A stretch of 44,425 bases of DNA, taken from contig JAGLDH010000010.1 of NCBI GenBank assembly GCA_023145835.1, positions 1 to 44,425 of the forward strand, in the 5' to 3' direction. Below are positions 27,768-37,401 of the stretch, in pieces (within the stretch, counting starts at the first letter, position 1; each line of letters opens with the position of its first letter). The DNA comes from Methylococcales bacterium (GTDB lineage: Bacteria; Pseudomonadota; Gammaproteobacteria; Methylococcales; Methylomonadaceae). Made by a program: the position numbers and the translations under genes. Below the pieces are notes generated by a model. It made no database searches. It saw only the letters and a list, made by a program, of their open reading frames with translations, and was not told the origin of the DNA.

Positions 27768-28196
27768 TAATTTATTTCCTGAATAGTTTGATAGACCTGG
27801 ATAATCATTTGTTTTTTTTATTATATCAATTTTAGAACTAGCTTTTTCTTAGTTACCTACTCCATAAAACAGAAATTTTATCATCCAACTTTTCCTCTCA
27901 GTTAAGAAAAATCAGAATAAGCTTTATAGACTGCTTCCAGCAATATATCAGTGAGCTATAATATTGCTATTATGTTCAACAGTCAATTATTGAATATACT
28001 GAATTTAAATAATGTTACCTTGTTCATCTTTTTTCGCCTATTTCCATAGGATGTAAAATTAAAAACATGATTTACGTACACTTTATTTAAATTTTTTGGC
28101 GCTATAAAGCGCGCAAAAAAAAATGATATTTAATCCCCACCTTCCTTTAATTTAAGACAAATAAAGTCTAAGAAGAAATGCTAAGTAAAAGAATTA
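27768..28196. other. Intergenic stretch with one bulged hairpin
   Basis: 429 AT-rich bases between two minus-strand genes, with no frame of note. TTTTTTGGCGCT, a short loop and AGCGCGCAAAAAA (28092-28120) form a 12-pair stem with one bulge. The T run precedes the stem on both strands' readings, so it is not an ordinary terminator, though it lies just downstream of the phosphoesterase gene. Confidence 0.4.
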
Positions 28197-28868
28197 TTAT
28201 AGATTGTTACCTAATAAATCAGAAACCATCGCATCTCCTATACCAAAAACCTTAATACCTTTTCTGATAGTAGCTGAATACTGCTCATGCAAATGACCAT
28301 GAAAAACCTTCTTCACACCCATTGCTTCGGCCAGTTGATCTATCACTATAAAGCCATGACGATGACTTCTTGGTGCTTCATGTGTGACTAAAACGTCGGC
28401 TTTTAGTTTTTTTAGGCTAGCGACCTCATCAGGCCAAATGGCAGATTGAAACTTTAAAGATAATCCAAGAGATTTAGCATCAGAAGCTTGACGATTTAAA
28501 TATTGCTTTTTGCTATTCCATCTTGGTGAATAAGGTGGATACCAAACTCTACCTAAAAATATGCCACCTAACCCAGCAATCCTTATTCCGGCAATTTCTA
28601 TTACTTTTAGGTGAAGACCGTACTTTGATAGCTGAGAAGAAAAAAGATTCTCATGATGTAAAGGTGGATCAAAATCATGATTTCCAGGAATCCACCAAAT
28701 TTTTGTTTTCCCCACAATAGATTGAACATAATGCTCAAATGGTTTTTTTAAATCATAATCCCCTAATAAAACAACTGCTTCTGGATGATGTTGATTGACA
28801 GCATTGATTAATGGATCAAAATCTCCATGAGGATCACCTGCAAATAGAATTTTCTTTTCATCTTTCAT
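28197..28868 (-). CDS. Calcineurin-like metallophosphoesterase
   Basis: 223 residues with all motifs of the fold in order: GDPHGD (11-16), LLGDYD (34-39), PGNHDFD (61-67), VTHEAPRSH and FHGHLHE, which bind two metals. Cytosolic, no signal peptide. AGGGGTG before the ATG is a good ribosome site. Substrate unknown; the size and THEAPRSHRHG segment resemble small phosphodiesterases of the YfcE/MPP group. No operon partner. Confidence 0.88.
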   Translation of the reverse strand: MKDEKKILFAGDPHGDFDPLINAVNQHHPEAVVLLGDYDLKKPFEHYVQSIVGKTKIWWIPGNHDFDPPLHHENLFSSQLSKYGLHLKVIEIAGIRIAGLGGIFLGRVWYPPYSPRWNSKKQYLNRQASDAKSLGLSLKFQSAIWPDEVASLKKLKADVLVTHEAPRSHRHGFIVIDQLAEAMGVKKVFHGHLHEQYSATIRKGIKVFGIGDAMVSDLLGNNL

Positions 28869-29056
28869 GTCACCCCTATCAATCTTAGTTCTTTAACAAC
28901 TTATGTTTCATAAGAAAAACTGTTTTTTTTCAGGCTTCATCAAGATACATCTCAGTTTCAAAAAACGAGTTATTTCATTACCCTGATCTTAAGCCCCGTG
29001 TAAATTCGATTAAATAACAGAATACCAAAACATAATCGTTAAGATTTATAGTTAAC

Positions 29057-30757
29057 TTAATTTAAATTCCATGCAATATCTACTGCTTTATCAGGATCAG
29101 ACTTAACTGCTCCAGCTTCTAGAGCTAAAATACAATCTGAAAAACTAGAAAACACATGCTCATTTGGTATTAAGCCAGAAAGTAGCCCAATATTTTGCAA
29201 CATATCTTTTGGTTGCTCTTGAATACCCGTTATCAAGACAATAACATCTCGTTTTTTTAATGCTAAAACGGCATCTTCAATTGCATAGATACCAGACTGA
29301 TCTATATATGGAACTTGTCGCATCCGTATGATAACTACGTTGACTTCAGGTAAAGAACTCGCCATTTCCTGAAATTTTGAAGCAAATCCAAAGAAGATAG
29401 GGCCATCAAAATGTTTGATATAAATGTGTTTCTGTAATTTTTCAGATATATTCAATTCATCATCCCATGCATTTTCTTTTACTAAATTAGCAATTGAACC
29501 TACACTTGATTTTTGCTCAACAATATCACTCATTTTTTTCATAAAGAGCACCGAAGCTAAAACCATTCCCACCGCTACTGCTTGAAGTAAATCTACAAAA
29601 ACTGTCATTGTTAATACCACCAACATAATAATTGAATCTGCTGCTGGCACATGAGGGATGTGCTTAATCCCTTTATAATCAATAATTCCAATACCTACGG
29701 TAATTAAAATACCGGCTAATACAGGAAGTGGAATCAATTTGGCATAGGCTCCAGCGCCTAATAAAACAATTAATAGTGCTAATCCATGAATAACACCTGA
29801 TAACCGAGTTTTACCTCCTGAATTAATATTTACGACTGTTCTCATCGTTGCTCCTGCACCTGGAATACCGCCAATCATGGCAGCCCCCATATTCCCCAAA
29901 CCTTGTCCGATTAATTCTTTATTACTGTTATGCTGAGTTTTAGTCATATTATCAGCAACAATTGATGTTAATAACGAATCAATTGTCCCTAACGCGGCCA
30001 ATGTTAATGCTGGAATAATAAGTAGCATTGGGTTGCTTAAATCTACACCCCCTAAAGTTCCAATTTGTAAAGCAGGTAAACCTTCTGGAATATCACCGAT
30101 AATTTTTACATCCAACCCCATTATTGTAGAAATAATGGTAAGAGCAATCAATGCAACTAAAGCACTTGGAATCAGTTTAGTAATAAGAGGAAATAAGTAG
30201 ATAGTAGCAATAGTTGCGACAGCTAAAGAGACCGAAGCTAGATTAATATCCCCAATAATCGTAGGTAGTTCAGAAAAAATATCTAAAATTTTCTTGGGTG
30301 ATGTATGTCCTAGGAAAGGAAAGATCTGTAAAACAATAATAATGACACCTATCCCACTCATAAATCCCGAGACGACAGGATAAGGCATATAACGAATATA
30401 TTGTCCTATCTTAAATATACCTAGCAAGATTTGAAAAGCACCAGAGAGTAAAAAAATAGCAATAATTGTGCCCATCGCTGCTTCAAGACTCCCTCCATTC
30501 ACCTCTATTGCAGTTGAAATAACAACAGCAGAAACTACCGTCATCGGCCCAGTGGGGCCACTAATTTGAGTGGGCGTACCACCAAACCAAGCTGCAATTA
30601 TCCCAATCAGAATGGCTCCATAAAGCCCCGCAATGGCACCCATGCCTGATTGTAAACCAAAAGCCAATGCCAATGGTAATGCCACTACACCCGCTGTAAG
30701 GCCACCAAAAAAATCACCTCGTAAATTCGAGATATCTATTAATTTTTTTTTACTCAT
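29057..30757 (-). CDS. SulP-family anion transporter with STAS domain
   Basis: 566 residues. Ten or more membrane helices (about 15-420), beginning DFFGGLTAGVVALPLALAFG, the family signature region, with SGPTGPMTVV following. A cytoplasmic STAS domain covers about 440-545 (VVIIRMRQVPYIDQSGIYAI). Such proteins carry sulfate, bicarbonate or other anions, and sequence alone does not tell which. It lies 53 bases after fhcC on the same strand, so it may share the C1 operon's transcript. A bicarbonate or formate-related role would fit but is inference. Confidence 0.9.
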   Translation of the reverse strand: MSKKKLIDISNLRGDFFGGLTAGVVALPLALAFGLQSGMGAIAGLYGAILIGIIAAWFGGTPTQISGPTGPMTVVSAVVISTAIEVNGGSLEAAMGTIIAIFLLSGAFQILLGIFKIGQYIRYMPYPVVSGFMSGIGVIIIVLQIFPFLGHTSPKKILDIFSELPTIIGDINLASVSLAVATIATIYLFPLITKLIPSALVALIALTIISTIMGLDVKIIGDIPEGLPALQIGTLGGVDLSNPMLLIIPALTLAALGTIDSLLTSIVADNMTKTQHNSNKELIGQGLGNMGAAMIGGIPGAGATMRTVVNINSGGKTRLSGVIHGLALLIVLLGAGAYAKLIPLPVLAGILITVGIGIIDYKGIKHIPHVPAADSIIMLVVLTMTVFVDLLQAVAVGMVLASVLFMKKMSDIVEQKSSVGSIANLVKENAWDDELNISEKLQKHIYIKHFDGPIFFGFASKFQEMASSLPEVNVVIIRMRQVPYIDQSGIYAIEDAVLALKKRDVIVLITGIQEQPKDMLQNIGLLSGLIPNEHVFSSFSDCILALEAGAVKSDPDKAVDIAWNLN

Positions 30758-30810
30758 TTTTTTTAAAGAAAGAATAAAGACAATAAAAGCACCGTAATCT
30801 ATAGCCTTTG

Positions 30811-31623
30811 CTATATTTTAACGAGTACTTCACCACGCCCCATCTCAGACATATCCCCACCATATCTTTGAACTCGATTAAAAGATGCCGAGTCTTTAGC
30901 AAATTTAGAATTAAGTTTATTAAACGATGAAAATAGTATGGGTAAAAATGCTAAAGTGTGCGCTCCACAATCATTAAATGTAGCTGATAGTTCTGGCTTA
31001 TTCCATAGCAATAAGGTTCCTCTTCGCATAGCATAGCCTAAATATCGCCCTGTCTTTCCCATGACTGCAATAGTACCTGCAACCATTCTTGATCCACAGT
31101 AATCACCCACATTACCTTCAATTAATAAAGTACCTCGGCGCATATGATCGCCTGCGCGTTCGCCTGCATTGCCTTTTACTAAAACGGTACCACCTTTCAT
31201 ACCTTGCTTATTACCTGGCAAAGCCGCTGCTAAAAAGTCACCCGCATTACCTTTTATTTCTAAATAACCATTTTTCATTTCACAAGCAGCGTAAATTCCT
31301 GTACTACCATTTACTTTTATCGACCCTGCCTTCATTTCCTGACCTAGATATGCTCCTACATCACCATTAATAGAAATAGAGCCTCCATCAAGTTTTTTAC
31401 CAATAAAATCAAGCTTTCCAAAACTTCCTTCAATCACAATATTTTGAGCATCCGAACCTTTAATTCGAAAAACCTCATCAACACGAATTTTACTTTTACC
31501 ATTTTGGAGTTCAATCGCTGCAATTTCAGTATGAGTTAAGCCTTCAAGCTCATTACACACTAAAGGGGACATATCAACACGTTGATCAAGACGGTGTTTC
31601 ATTGAAAATGTTAAAGCATTCAT
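30811..31623 (-). CDS. fhcC: Formyltransferase/hydrolase complex subunit C
   Basis: Structural subunit of the Fhc complex. 270 residues, mostly a right-handed beta-helix made of repeats like G-x-x-G-x-x-M-x-x-G-x-I-x-V-x-G (DVGAYLGQEMKAGSIKVNG, NAGERAGDHMRRGTLLIEG, NVGDYCGSRMVAGTIAVMG), the fold shared with the C-terminus of glutamate synthase. Its start overlaps the fhcD stop by four bases (ATGA), so translation is coupled. Last gene of the fhcB-A-D-C operon. Confidence 0.96.
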   Translation of the reverse strand: MNALTFSMKHRLDQRVDMSPLVCNELEGLTHTEIAAIELQNGKSKIRVDEVFRIKGSDAQNIVIEGSFGKLDFIGKKLDGGSISINGDVGAYLGQEMKAGSIKVNGSTGIYAACEMKNGYLEIKGNAGDFLAAALPGNKQGMKGGTVLVKGNAGERAGDHMRRGTLLIEGNVGDYCGSRMVAGTIAVMGKTGRYLGYAMRRGTLLLWNKPELSATFNDCGAHTLAFLPILFSSFNKLNSKFAKDSASFNRVQRYGGDMSEMGRGEVLVKI

Positions 31624-32516
31624 GCCATTATCTCCTGCAAATGAAAATGAAATGGGCCTAACTTACCCCCGTAGTTTCCGGCACTGATGCGTAAAATACC
31701 TTTTTCAGCACCTAAGTCACACACTGCTTGTATTCCTACCCTCATTGCCTTATCAATATCTTCTTTAGTTAAGCCATCAATTACAATTTCCATGACTGAT
31801 TCACAATCAGCAGAAAGTTCAGTTTTTGTCATCCCTTTTAATGTCGGACAAAAAGCATCATTAGATGAGGCTCCTAACGCTGGGTATTTTGATCCTACTT
31901 TAGAACCTGAGCGAACAACGCCACCTGGAAATGGCATAATAACATTAGGAATCTTACGCATTTCTTCAATAGCCGCTTCACATGCGGCTAATGCTTGGGG
32001 TTGAGATTGAGCTAACACTAAAAAATTACCACCACCCACGGCTTCAACACGCCCTGTTGTTTCCTCTGTTAAAAACTCACCATCCATCACAGGAATGCGC
32101 CAATAACGCTTTCCAGCTATTTTTTTAGCTATTTGAAATCCGTCTCCAAAGTATCGTAAATTTTTACCCAGTGGGATTTGTACACCTTCATCTATACCCG
32201 CAAATAAAGCGGAGGTTGGAGATGTTAATACACACTGCCCTGCTCTGGTTTCTAACTGCTTAGCTAGACTTTTTCCACCCATCGCAAAAATTAGAATTGC
32301 GACTCCAGGTCGGCCATCTGGTGTTTCAGAAGGGTCAAGCACTTTTTCTATCCCAGCCTCACAACCACAAGCAATCACCGATGTAGCAAACCCTGTCATC
32401 GCTTGGGCAGAAATCATCGCCCATTTTTCATTTTGTGCAGTGATAATCGCTCGAGTCGCTTTCATCCCAAATGCTTCAGCAAAAGTCTCATCAATTGTTA
32501 CACCATTGATAATCAT
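31620..32516 (-). CDS. fhcD: Formylmethanofuran:tetrahydromethanopterin formyltransferase
   Basis: Moves the formyl group between N5 of H4MPT and methylofuran. 298 residues, standard length, starting MIINGVTIDETFAEAFGMKA and containing PFPGGVVRSGSKVGSKYP, both well conserved in Ftr. In aerobic methylotrophs it works inside the Fhc complex in the formaldehyde-oxidation direction. Overlaps fhcA by four bases upstream and fhcC by four downstream. Confidence 0.97.
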   Translation of the reverse strand: MIINGVTIDETFAEAFGMKATRAIITAQNEKWAMISAQAMTGFATSVIACGCEAGIEKVLDPSETPDGRPGVAILIFAMGGKSLAKQLETRAGQCVLTSPTSALFAGIDEGVQIPLGKNLRYFGDGFQIAKKIAGKRYWRIPVMDGEFLTEETTGRVEAVGGGNFLVLAQSQPQALAACEAAIEEMRKIPNVIMPFPGGVVRSGSKVGSKYPALGASSNDAFCPTLKGMTKTELSADCESVMEIVIDGLTKEDIDKAMRVGIQAVCDLGAEKGILRISAGNYGGKLGPFHFHLQEIMA

Positions 32517-34177
32517 ACTTTTTCTCCCACTGTAGGATGTACAGTCAAACTACCACGTCCATCTTCTGTTATTTCATCGTCACTGATAGTGAAGTTACCC
32601 ATTTTCATGGTCATGTATTTATCAAAGTATTTCTTCAAATCTTTTTCTACAGACTTGTCATATTCTGGCCTAACTACATGAGTAGTTCCCCAAACGGTTT
32701 TAACCACCTCGCCGTCTTTAACAACGACTTCGCCATCTTTAAACACGTAATCTGGTTTTTCAAACATTTTTTCGCGGTCTGTATTTTCTGTATAAACAGT
32801 AATATCAGCCCAATCACCCTTACCTAATGCCCCACGACCCACTAACCCTGTGATTTTAGCTGCACCTGCACGCGTTAAAATAGCTATTTCCTGCATGCTG
32901 TATTCACGATCAATAGCACCTAATGTTGTCATTTTTTGTGCTTCTGGATGAATAGTCGCTAACATATCGTTACGAAAGCTTTTATCCATGAGCAATCGAA
33001 TCAAATGTGGATACGATGAAAAAGGAGCTCCATTTGGATGATCGGTCGTTAAAAATATTCTCCAAGGATCATCAACTAACAAAAATATCTCTAGCCCAAT
33101 CGCCCACTGCAAAGCATTAACAAAATTCTGATCTCTGTATTTAAAAGGGACTAATCCACAACCTGCGTCACATTCAATATCCATACAGACCCATTTATTA
33201 GGGTTAGCAAAACCATGGTTAGCATATTGACGCATGTTATCGCCTGAAGCAGTAATCGTTTGACCGAACATAATCTGCCCAACATCAACCGACATATTTT
33301 TATTTTTATTAATTGATTCTGCAATTTGAGCTGCACCTGATGAAAATTTAAAATCACCTTCTGTACCATAACTATGAAATTGAACATGCGTTAAATGCAT
33401 CGGCAATCCATCAACACCTGCAATTGAATCTAATGTTGTTTCAATATTACCCGGCACACCTAAGTTACTACCATGCACGTGCAAAGGGTGAGATATACCT
33501 AGTTCTTTAACTGCAGTAGCCAATGATTTTAAAATATCTCTGGGAGTCACATTATAGTGAGCATTTTTTTCATCCAAATCTAACTGACGTTGGTTAAATT
33601 TAAAGGCACTAATTCCTCCAGGGTTAACGACTTTAATGCCTACACCTTGTGCGGCACGTAGTGTCCAAGCCACATAATCATTAATCGCCTGTTGATCTTT
33701 TTTTGCCGTCATCATACGCAAAAAATAATCATCGCTCCCTAGCATCACATACCCACCTTTATCCAGCATAGGTACATCACCCATTTCCATATGGGCTTGT
33801 CTGGCATTTATGGGTAAAACAGCAGGTTCAAATGCAGCGGTATACCCCATTTCTGCATAACGATAGCCTGTTATAAAGGTACTTGGCATAGCATGCCCTG
33901 TGCCTGCACGTTTTATATCTGTATGAGCCACCGCATCAATGCGATGATTTTCTGGCATTAACATACGCGCAATATTACCTTTCCCCCCACCAATATGGGT
34001 ATGTAAATCAATCGCGCCAGCCATGACGATTTTACCTTTAATATTGTATTCTTTATCAAACTCAGCATTTCTGGGTTTGTTTACAATACGTCCATCGTTG
34101 ATATAGATGTCTTTTTGCTTCCCATTTACCTTATTGGCAGGGTCATAGACAATTCCGCCTGTTAATTTTGTCAACAT
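32513..34177 (-). CDS. fhcA: Formyltransferase/hydrolase complex subunit A
   Basis: Amidohydrolase subunit that releases formate from formyl-methylofuran. 554 residues. Metal-binding motifs of the family are present: DLHTHIGGG (58-66), HPLHVHGSNLGVPGN, HLTHVQFHSYG and LTTDHPNG, which supply the binuclear zinc ligands and the catalytic Asp. It begins one base after fhcB and overlaps fhcD. The FhcB partner seems non-redox, so this subunit carries the net chemistry. Confidence 0.97.
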   Translation of the reverse strand: MLTKLTGGIVYDPANKVNGKQKDIYINDGRIVNKPRNAEFDKEYNIKGKIVMAGAIDLHTHIGGGKGNIARMLMPENHRIDAVAHTDIKRAGTGHAMPSTFITGYRYAEMGYTAAFEPAVLPINARQAHMEMGDVPMLDKGGYVMLGSDDYFLRMMTAKKDQQAINDYVAWTLRAAQGVGIKVVNPGGISAFKFNQRQLDLDEKNAHYNVTPRDILKSLATAVKELGISHPLHVHGSNLGVPGNIETTLDSIAGVDGLPMHLTHVQFHSYGTEGDFKFSSGAAQIAESINKNKNMSVDVGQIMFGQTITASGDNMRQYANHGFANPNKWVCMDIECDAGCGLVPFKYRDQNFVNALQWAIGLEIFLLVDDPWRIFLTTDHPNGAPFSSYPHLIRLLMDKSFRNDMLATIHPEAQKMTTLGAIDREYSMQEIAILTRAGAAKITGLVGRGALGKGDWADITVYTENTDREKMFEKPDYVFKDGEVVVKDGEVVKTVWGTTHVVRPEYDKSVEKDLKKYFDKYMTMKMGNFTISDDEITEDGRGSLTVHPTVGEKV

Positions 34178-34178
34178 G

Positions 34179-35447
34179 TTATATCACCAATGCTTGTTCA
34201 ATTGCTGTTAGCACTTCTGCCGTGCTTGGCAAACCTGAGTCTCTTAATTTTTTTAATCGTATTGCGACGACATTATCTAATCTATAAGCATGACCTGAAT
34301 GATCAATTCCTGGTGTTCCAACCGGAATAAATACCTCTGGCTCCTCTTTAAAAACCATACCTGAACGAGCAACAACTATTGTCGGTATTTTTCCACCTTG
34401 AGGAGGAACGGCACTTGTATTAAAAGCTTGCACCCATAAAAAAGCATCGACTTCACCTTTATCAAACATGTGGTTTATGTCGTATAAAAAAGGATCATAT
34501 TCAGGAAAATCACTAGAAAATCGCATTCTGGCAGGATAACCCGTTTGCCATCCACACACCTGATTTGCTGTTTGATCTCCTTCTTTTCCACCCAGAGGAA
34601 AACCAGAGCACCTAACGCCTGAAGCATTAACATCTTTAACTAACTCACAAATAGTTTGTACCGTTAATTCAGCATGCGAAAAATTTAAAGCACCCGCAGC
34701 CCAAGTCACTACGCCATAACTTGCCACTTTTAATTTATCAGCAATCACTTGAAGATCAGCTACTGCTATGCCTCCAACTTTTTCTACTAAGATAGGATTA
34801 CCCTTTATTAAAGCTCTTAGCACTGCAACCACTTCGGGTAAATCAGCGTCTGTGCATTCTAAAATTTGTGCTTTGGTTTTTTTGGGTGATGTAGATGCTT
34901 TTCCAGAAGGGGCTTTACCAATATATACAACTTTCCTCGCACTGGTATCATCTAAAAACATGGATTCTTTATTCCATAGATAACGCTCATAAAACCGAGG
35001 GGAAAAAGCTTCTAAATCACAACCCAGTACAATAAACAAATCACAACGGTTTTTAATTTCAGCCAATGTAGTATTCATCCAGCCAGAGTCTTGCATGGCT
35101 AAAAAATTTCGTTTGGCCGCAGTAAAGCTCATATTATCAACGACTGCACCATTTCGGTCAGCTAAGGACATTAATGCTCTCATTCCATTAACATCCGTCG
35201 CACAACCTCCCACAACAGGTTGATTAGACTTTTTTAAAATTTGAGCGGCCTTATTAACAGCCTCTTCAAGAGAGACTTCTTTACCATCAACTCTAGGGCT
35301 AATATCCGTTATTGCTTGCTCAAATGCAGGTGTATTCACTGCACAACCATTTTCAGTGACTGTTATTGATACGCCGTCGACCTGAATGGTCAAATCATCT
35401 GAGCCTATTCCGCAAAAAGGACTGGGTACTTCAGTTATTTTTGTCAC
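34179..35447 (-). CDS. fhcB: Formyltransferase/hydrolase complex subunit B
   Basis: 422 residues, homologous to the molybdo/tungstopterin subunit FwdB/FmdB of archaeal formylmethanofuran dehydrogenase. The N-terminus reads VPSPFCGIGSDDL: of the C-x2-C-x3-C iron-sulfur motif only the middle Cys (12) remains, and the other two positions are Ser. That fits the bacterial complex, which hydrolyses formyl-methylofuran instead of reducing CO2. It starts with GTG (35445-35447), with AGAGGA seven bases before. First gene of the operon; no promoter could be fixed in the 240 bases upstream. Confidence 0.96.
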   Translation of the reverse strand: MTKITEVPSPFCGIGSDDLTIQVDGVSITVTENGCAVNTPAFEQAITDISPRVDGKEVSLEEAVNKAAQILKKSNQPVVGGCATDVNGMRALMSLADRNGAVVDNMSFTAAKRNFLAMQDSGWMNTTLAEIKNRCDLFIVLGCDLEAFSPRFYERYLWNKESMFLDDTSARKVVYIGKAPSGKASTSPKKTKAQILECTDADLPEVVAVLRALIKGNPILVEKVGGIAVADLQVIADKLKVASYGVVTWAAGALNFSHAELTVQTICELVKDVNASGVRCSGFPLGGKEGDQTANQVCGWQTGYPARMRFSSDFPEYDPFLYDINHMFDKGEVDAFLWVQAFNTSAVPPQGGKIPTIVVARSGMVFKEEPEVFIPVGTPGIDHSGHAYRLDNVVAIRLKKLRDSGLPSTAEVLTAIEQALVI

Positions 35448-35688
35448 AAGCTTTTCCTCTGGGTTTAATCTTCAACCTATTCTCACATAGTCTTTAATTT
35501 AAAACACCTTTACTAAATTAGATATTTCTCGCGTAAGAATAGCATTTTTAACCCTTTAAATCCAAGCCTAGCCTTCTCCTAAGAAAAATGAATCTAAATA
35601 AAATAGAATAAATTTAAGGAATCAACTGTGATAAAAAAATAACAAAGTTACAACAAACTGATATAGAAAATAGTCCTTATCTGGTTTT

Positions 35689-37368
35689 TTATAATGACAA
35701 TAAATTTACTCTATAAGTCTGTAAGGACTGATCTTCCCCTGTATTTCCTTGAATAGACACCTCTATTTCAAGAAGCTTATTGTTTTCTTGTTTAATTCTA
35801 ATTAATGAGAAATTGTTACCTGCATAAATCCAATGCCTATCATATAAATAATCTTTATTCCCTTTTATATATCCTTGTTTCTTAGCTGATGCTTCTAGTG
35901 CCATCCTTGACACACTATTAAGCCCTTCATAGCTAATACCACTCGAGGTTACCTGATACGCTTTAACATGTGGATATTTTCTACTCACTATTTTTGCTAT
36001 TAAACCCACATGCACATCACCACTAAGAAAAACAAGAGGACGCCCTAACTTATCTGCAGTTGAAAAGGAATCTTCCAAGAATTGATCTAATTCATCTGTA
36101 TGAGAATTATGCTCCCAGTGATCTCTTACATCATCTCTAGTACCAAAAAGAACCGCCCAATCAGCTAAATTCATAGCAATATCTTTGAGATGAACAACAG
36201 GAACAGGACTTACAATAAAAATAGGCAACACATTTGTTTTTTTGTCTTTTAAATTTCCAAGCCACTTATTAAGTCGAGCATGTTGTTGAGAACCTAAAAT
36301 TTTATTAACGGTACGATGCCCCCGCATATCTAAAACAAAAAAATCAGCACCACAGCCATTAAAATCATAATCCCAGACTTCTTTTTTTGTAGAGGGATTA
36401 TGTGCATGTTGATATTCCATATAGACCTTTTTAGCTGCTATAAACATACGTTTTGCGAGCTTTACATTATCATTTACATTTTCCCATCTAAACAATGTAT
36501 CAATTTTTTGTGAAAGTTCTTCATCATTATATGATCCCCAGCCATCCATAATTTCATGATCATCCCAAATCATATAGTTAGGATATGACTGATAAACTTC
36601 TTGCAGCTTTGGAAACCCCCAATAACCACGATAAATATCGCGATACCACGACACCATATCTGAATCACTTGGGGCCTGGTCTCTTACTTTTTCTAGCCAT
36701 CGCCAAATATTTACATTTTTATTACCATCGACATACACCTGATCTCCTGCTCCAATGACAAAACGTGCCTTTTCCCTAGCCAATTCACGTGAAAAATCAT
36801 TCCATAAATGAGCATCCACTTTATCTTCAAAAACGCCATGTGCATAAGGCATGTGACAGCTATAGAGTCCAAAATTAAAACTATCATATGTTTCTTTCAT
36901 CGTCATAAAAGACACATCGTTTTCATGCCCTAACTCCCACTTAAATGACCCAGCGCCTTCCTTTTTTTCACCCTCTATAAATTTAGCAACGGCATAGTGA
37001 TAGCGTGAATCTTCTTTAAGATTAAGAACCTCGATTACGTGTGTATTATCCTTATCAAAAGACAGGCTAAAAGGGTATCTAGCATAAAGAACCCTATCTT
37101 TTGCCCTTTTAAAAACAGGGTGACTCGTCAGTGTAAATTTACCTTTTTTCTTTTCATGTACTGATCCATTGATAGCTAATAAATCACCCTCAAAAATAGG
37201 CCGCGTTGAGATCAACAACACATAATGCCCCTGCTCTTTCATTCGCACCCAAATTTTTGTTTGATTAATCGTTGTATGACCTACAATAACGGCACGATCA
37301 AGCGGCTCATTTACCCAAGGACGGCTTTTACGATGATAAAAACTAAGCTCAGTGTTTTTTTTTGCCAT
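35689..37368 (-). CDS. PhoD-like phosphatase/phosphodiesterase
   Basis: 559 residues. An N-terminal beta domain (about 25-135, VGHTTINQTKIWVRM) is followed by a metallophosphatase core with FGLYSCHMPY, VIGAGDQVYVDG, IWDDHEIMDGWG, FVLDMRGHR and FLSGDVHVG, the metal-binding motifs of the PhoD family. There is no Tat or Sec signal, unlike classic PhoD, so it should be cytoplasmic. It follows the lipoxygenase gene by 33 bases on the same strand, and they probably form an operon. A lipid phosphate substrate would suit that pairing but is inference. Confidence 0.88.
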   Translation of the reverse strand: MAKKNTELSFYHRKSRPWVNEPLDRAVIVGHTTINQTKIWVRMKEQGHYVLLISTRPIFEGDLLAINGSVHEKKKGKFTLTSHPVFKRAKDRVLYARYPFSLSFDKDNTHVIEVLNLKEDSRYHYAVAKFIEGEKKEGAGSFKWELGHENDVSFMTMKETYDSFNFGLYSCHMPYAHGVFEDKVDAHLWNDFSRELAREKARFVIGAGDQVYVDGNKNVNIWRWLEKVRDQAPSDSDMVSWYRDIYRGYWGFPKLQEVYQSYPNYMIWDDHEIMDGWGSYNDEELSQKIDTLFRWENVNDNVKLAKRMFIAAKKVYMEYQHAHNPSTKKEVWDYDFNGCGADFFVLDMRGHRTVNKILGSQQHARLNKWLGNLKDKKTNVLPIFIVSPVPVVHLKDIAMNLADWAVLFGTRDDVRDHWEHNSHTDELDQFLEDSFSTADKLGRPLVFLSGDVHVGLIAKIVSRKYPHVKAYQVTSSGISYEGLNSVSRMALEASAKKQGYIKGNKDYLYDRHWIYAGNNFSLIRIKQENNKLLEIEVSIQGNTGEDQSLQTYRVNLLSL

Positions 37369-37401
37369 GACAATCTCTTCATAAAATTAAGTAGGCTTTT
37401 C

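Noticed and set aside
28092-28120. Terminator for the metallophosphoesterase gene
   Set aside because: The stem is good, but on the minus strand the T run comes before rather than after it.
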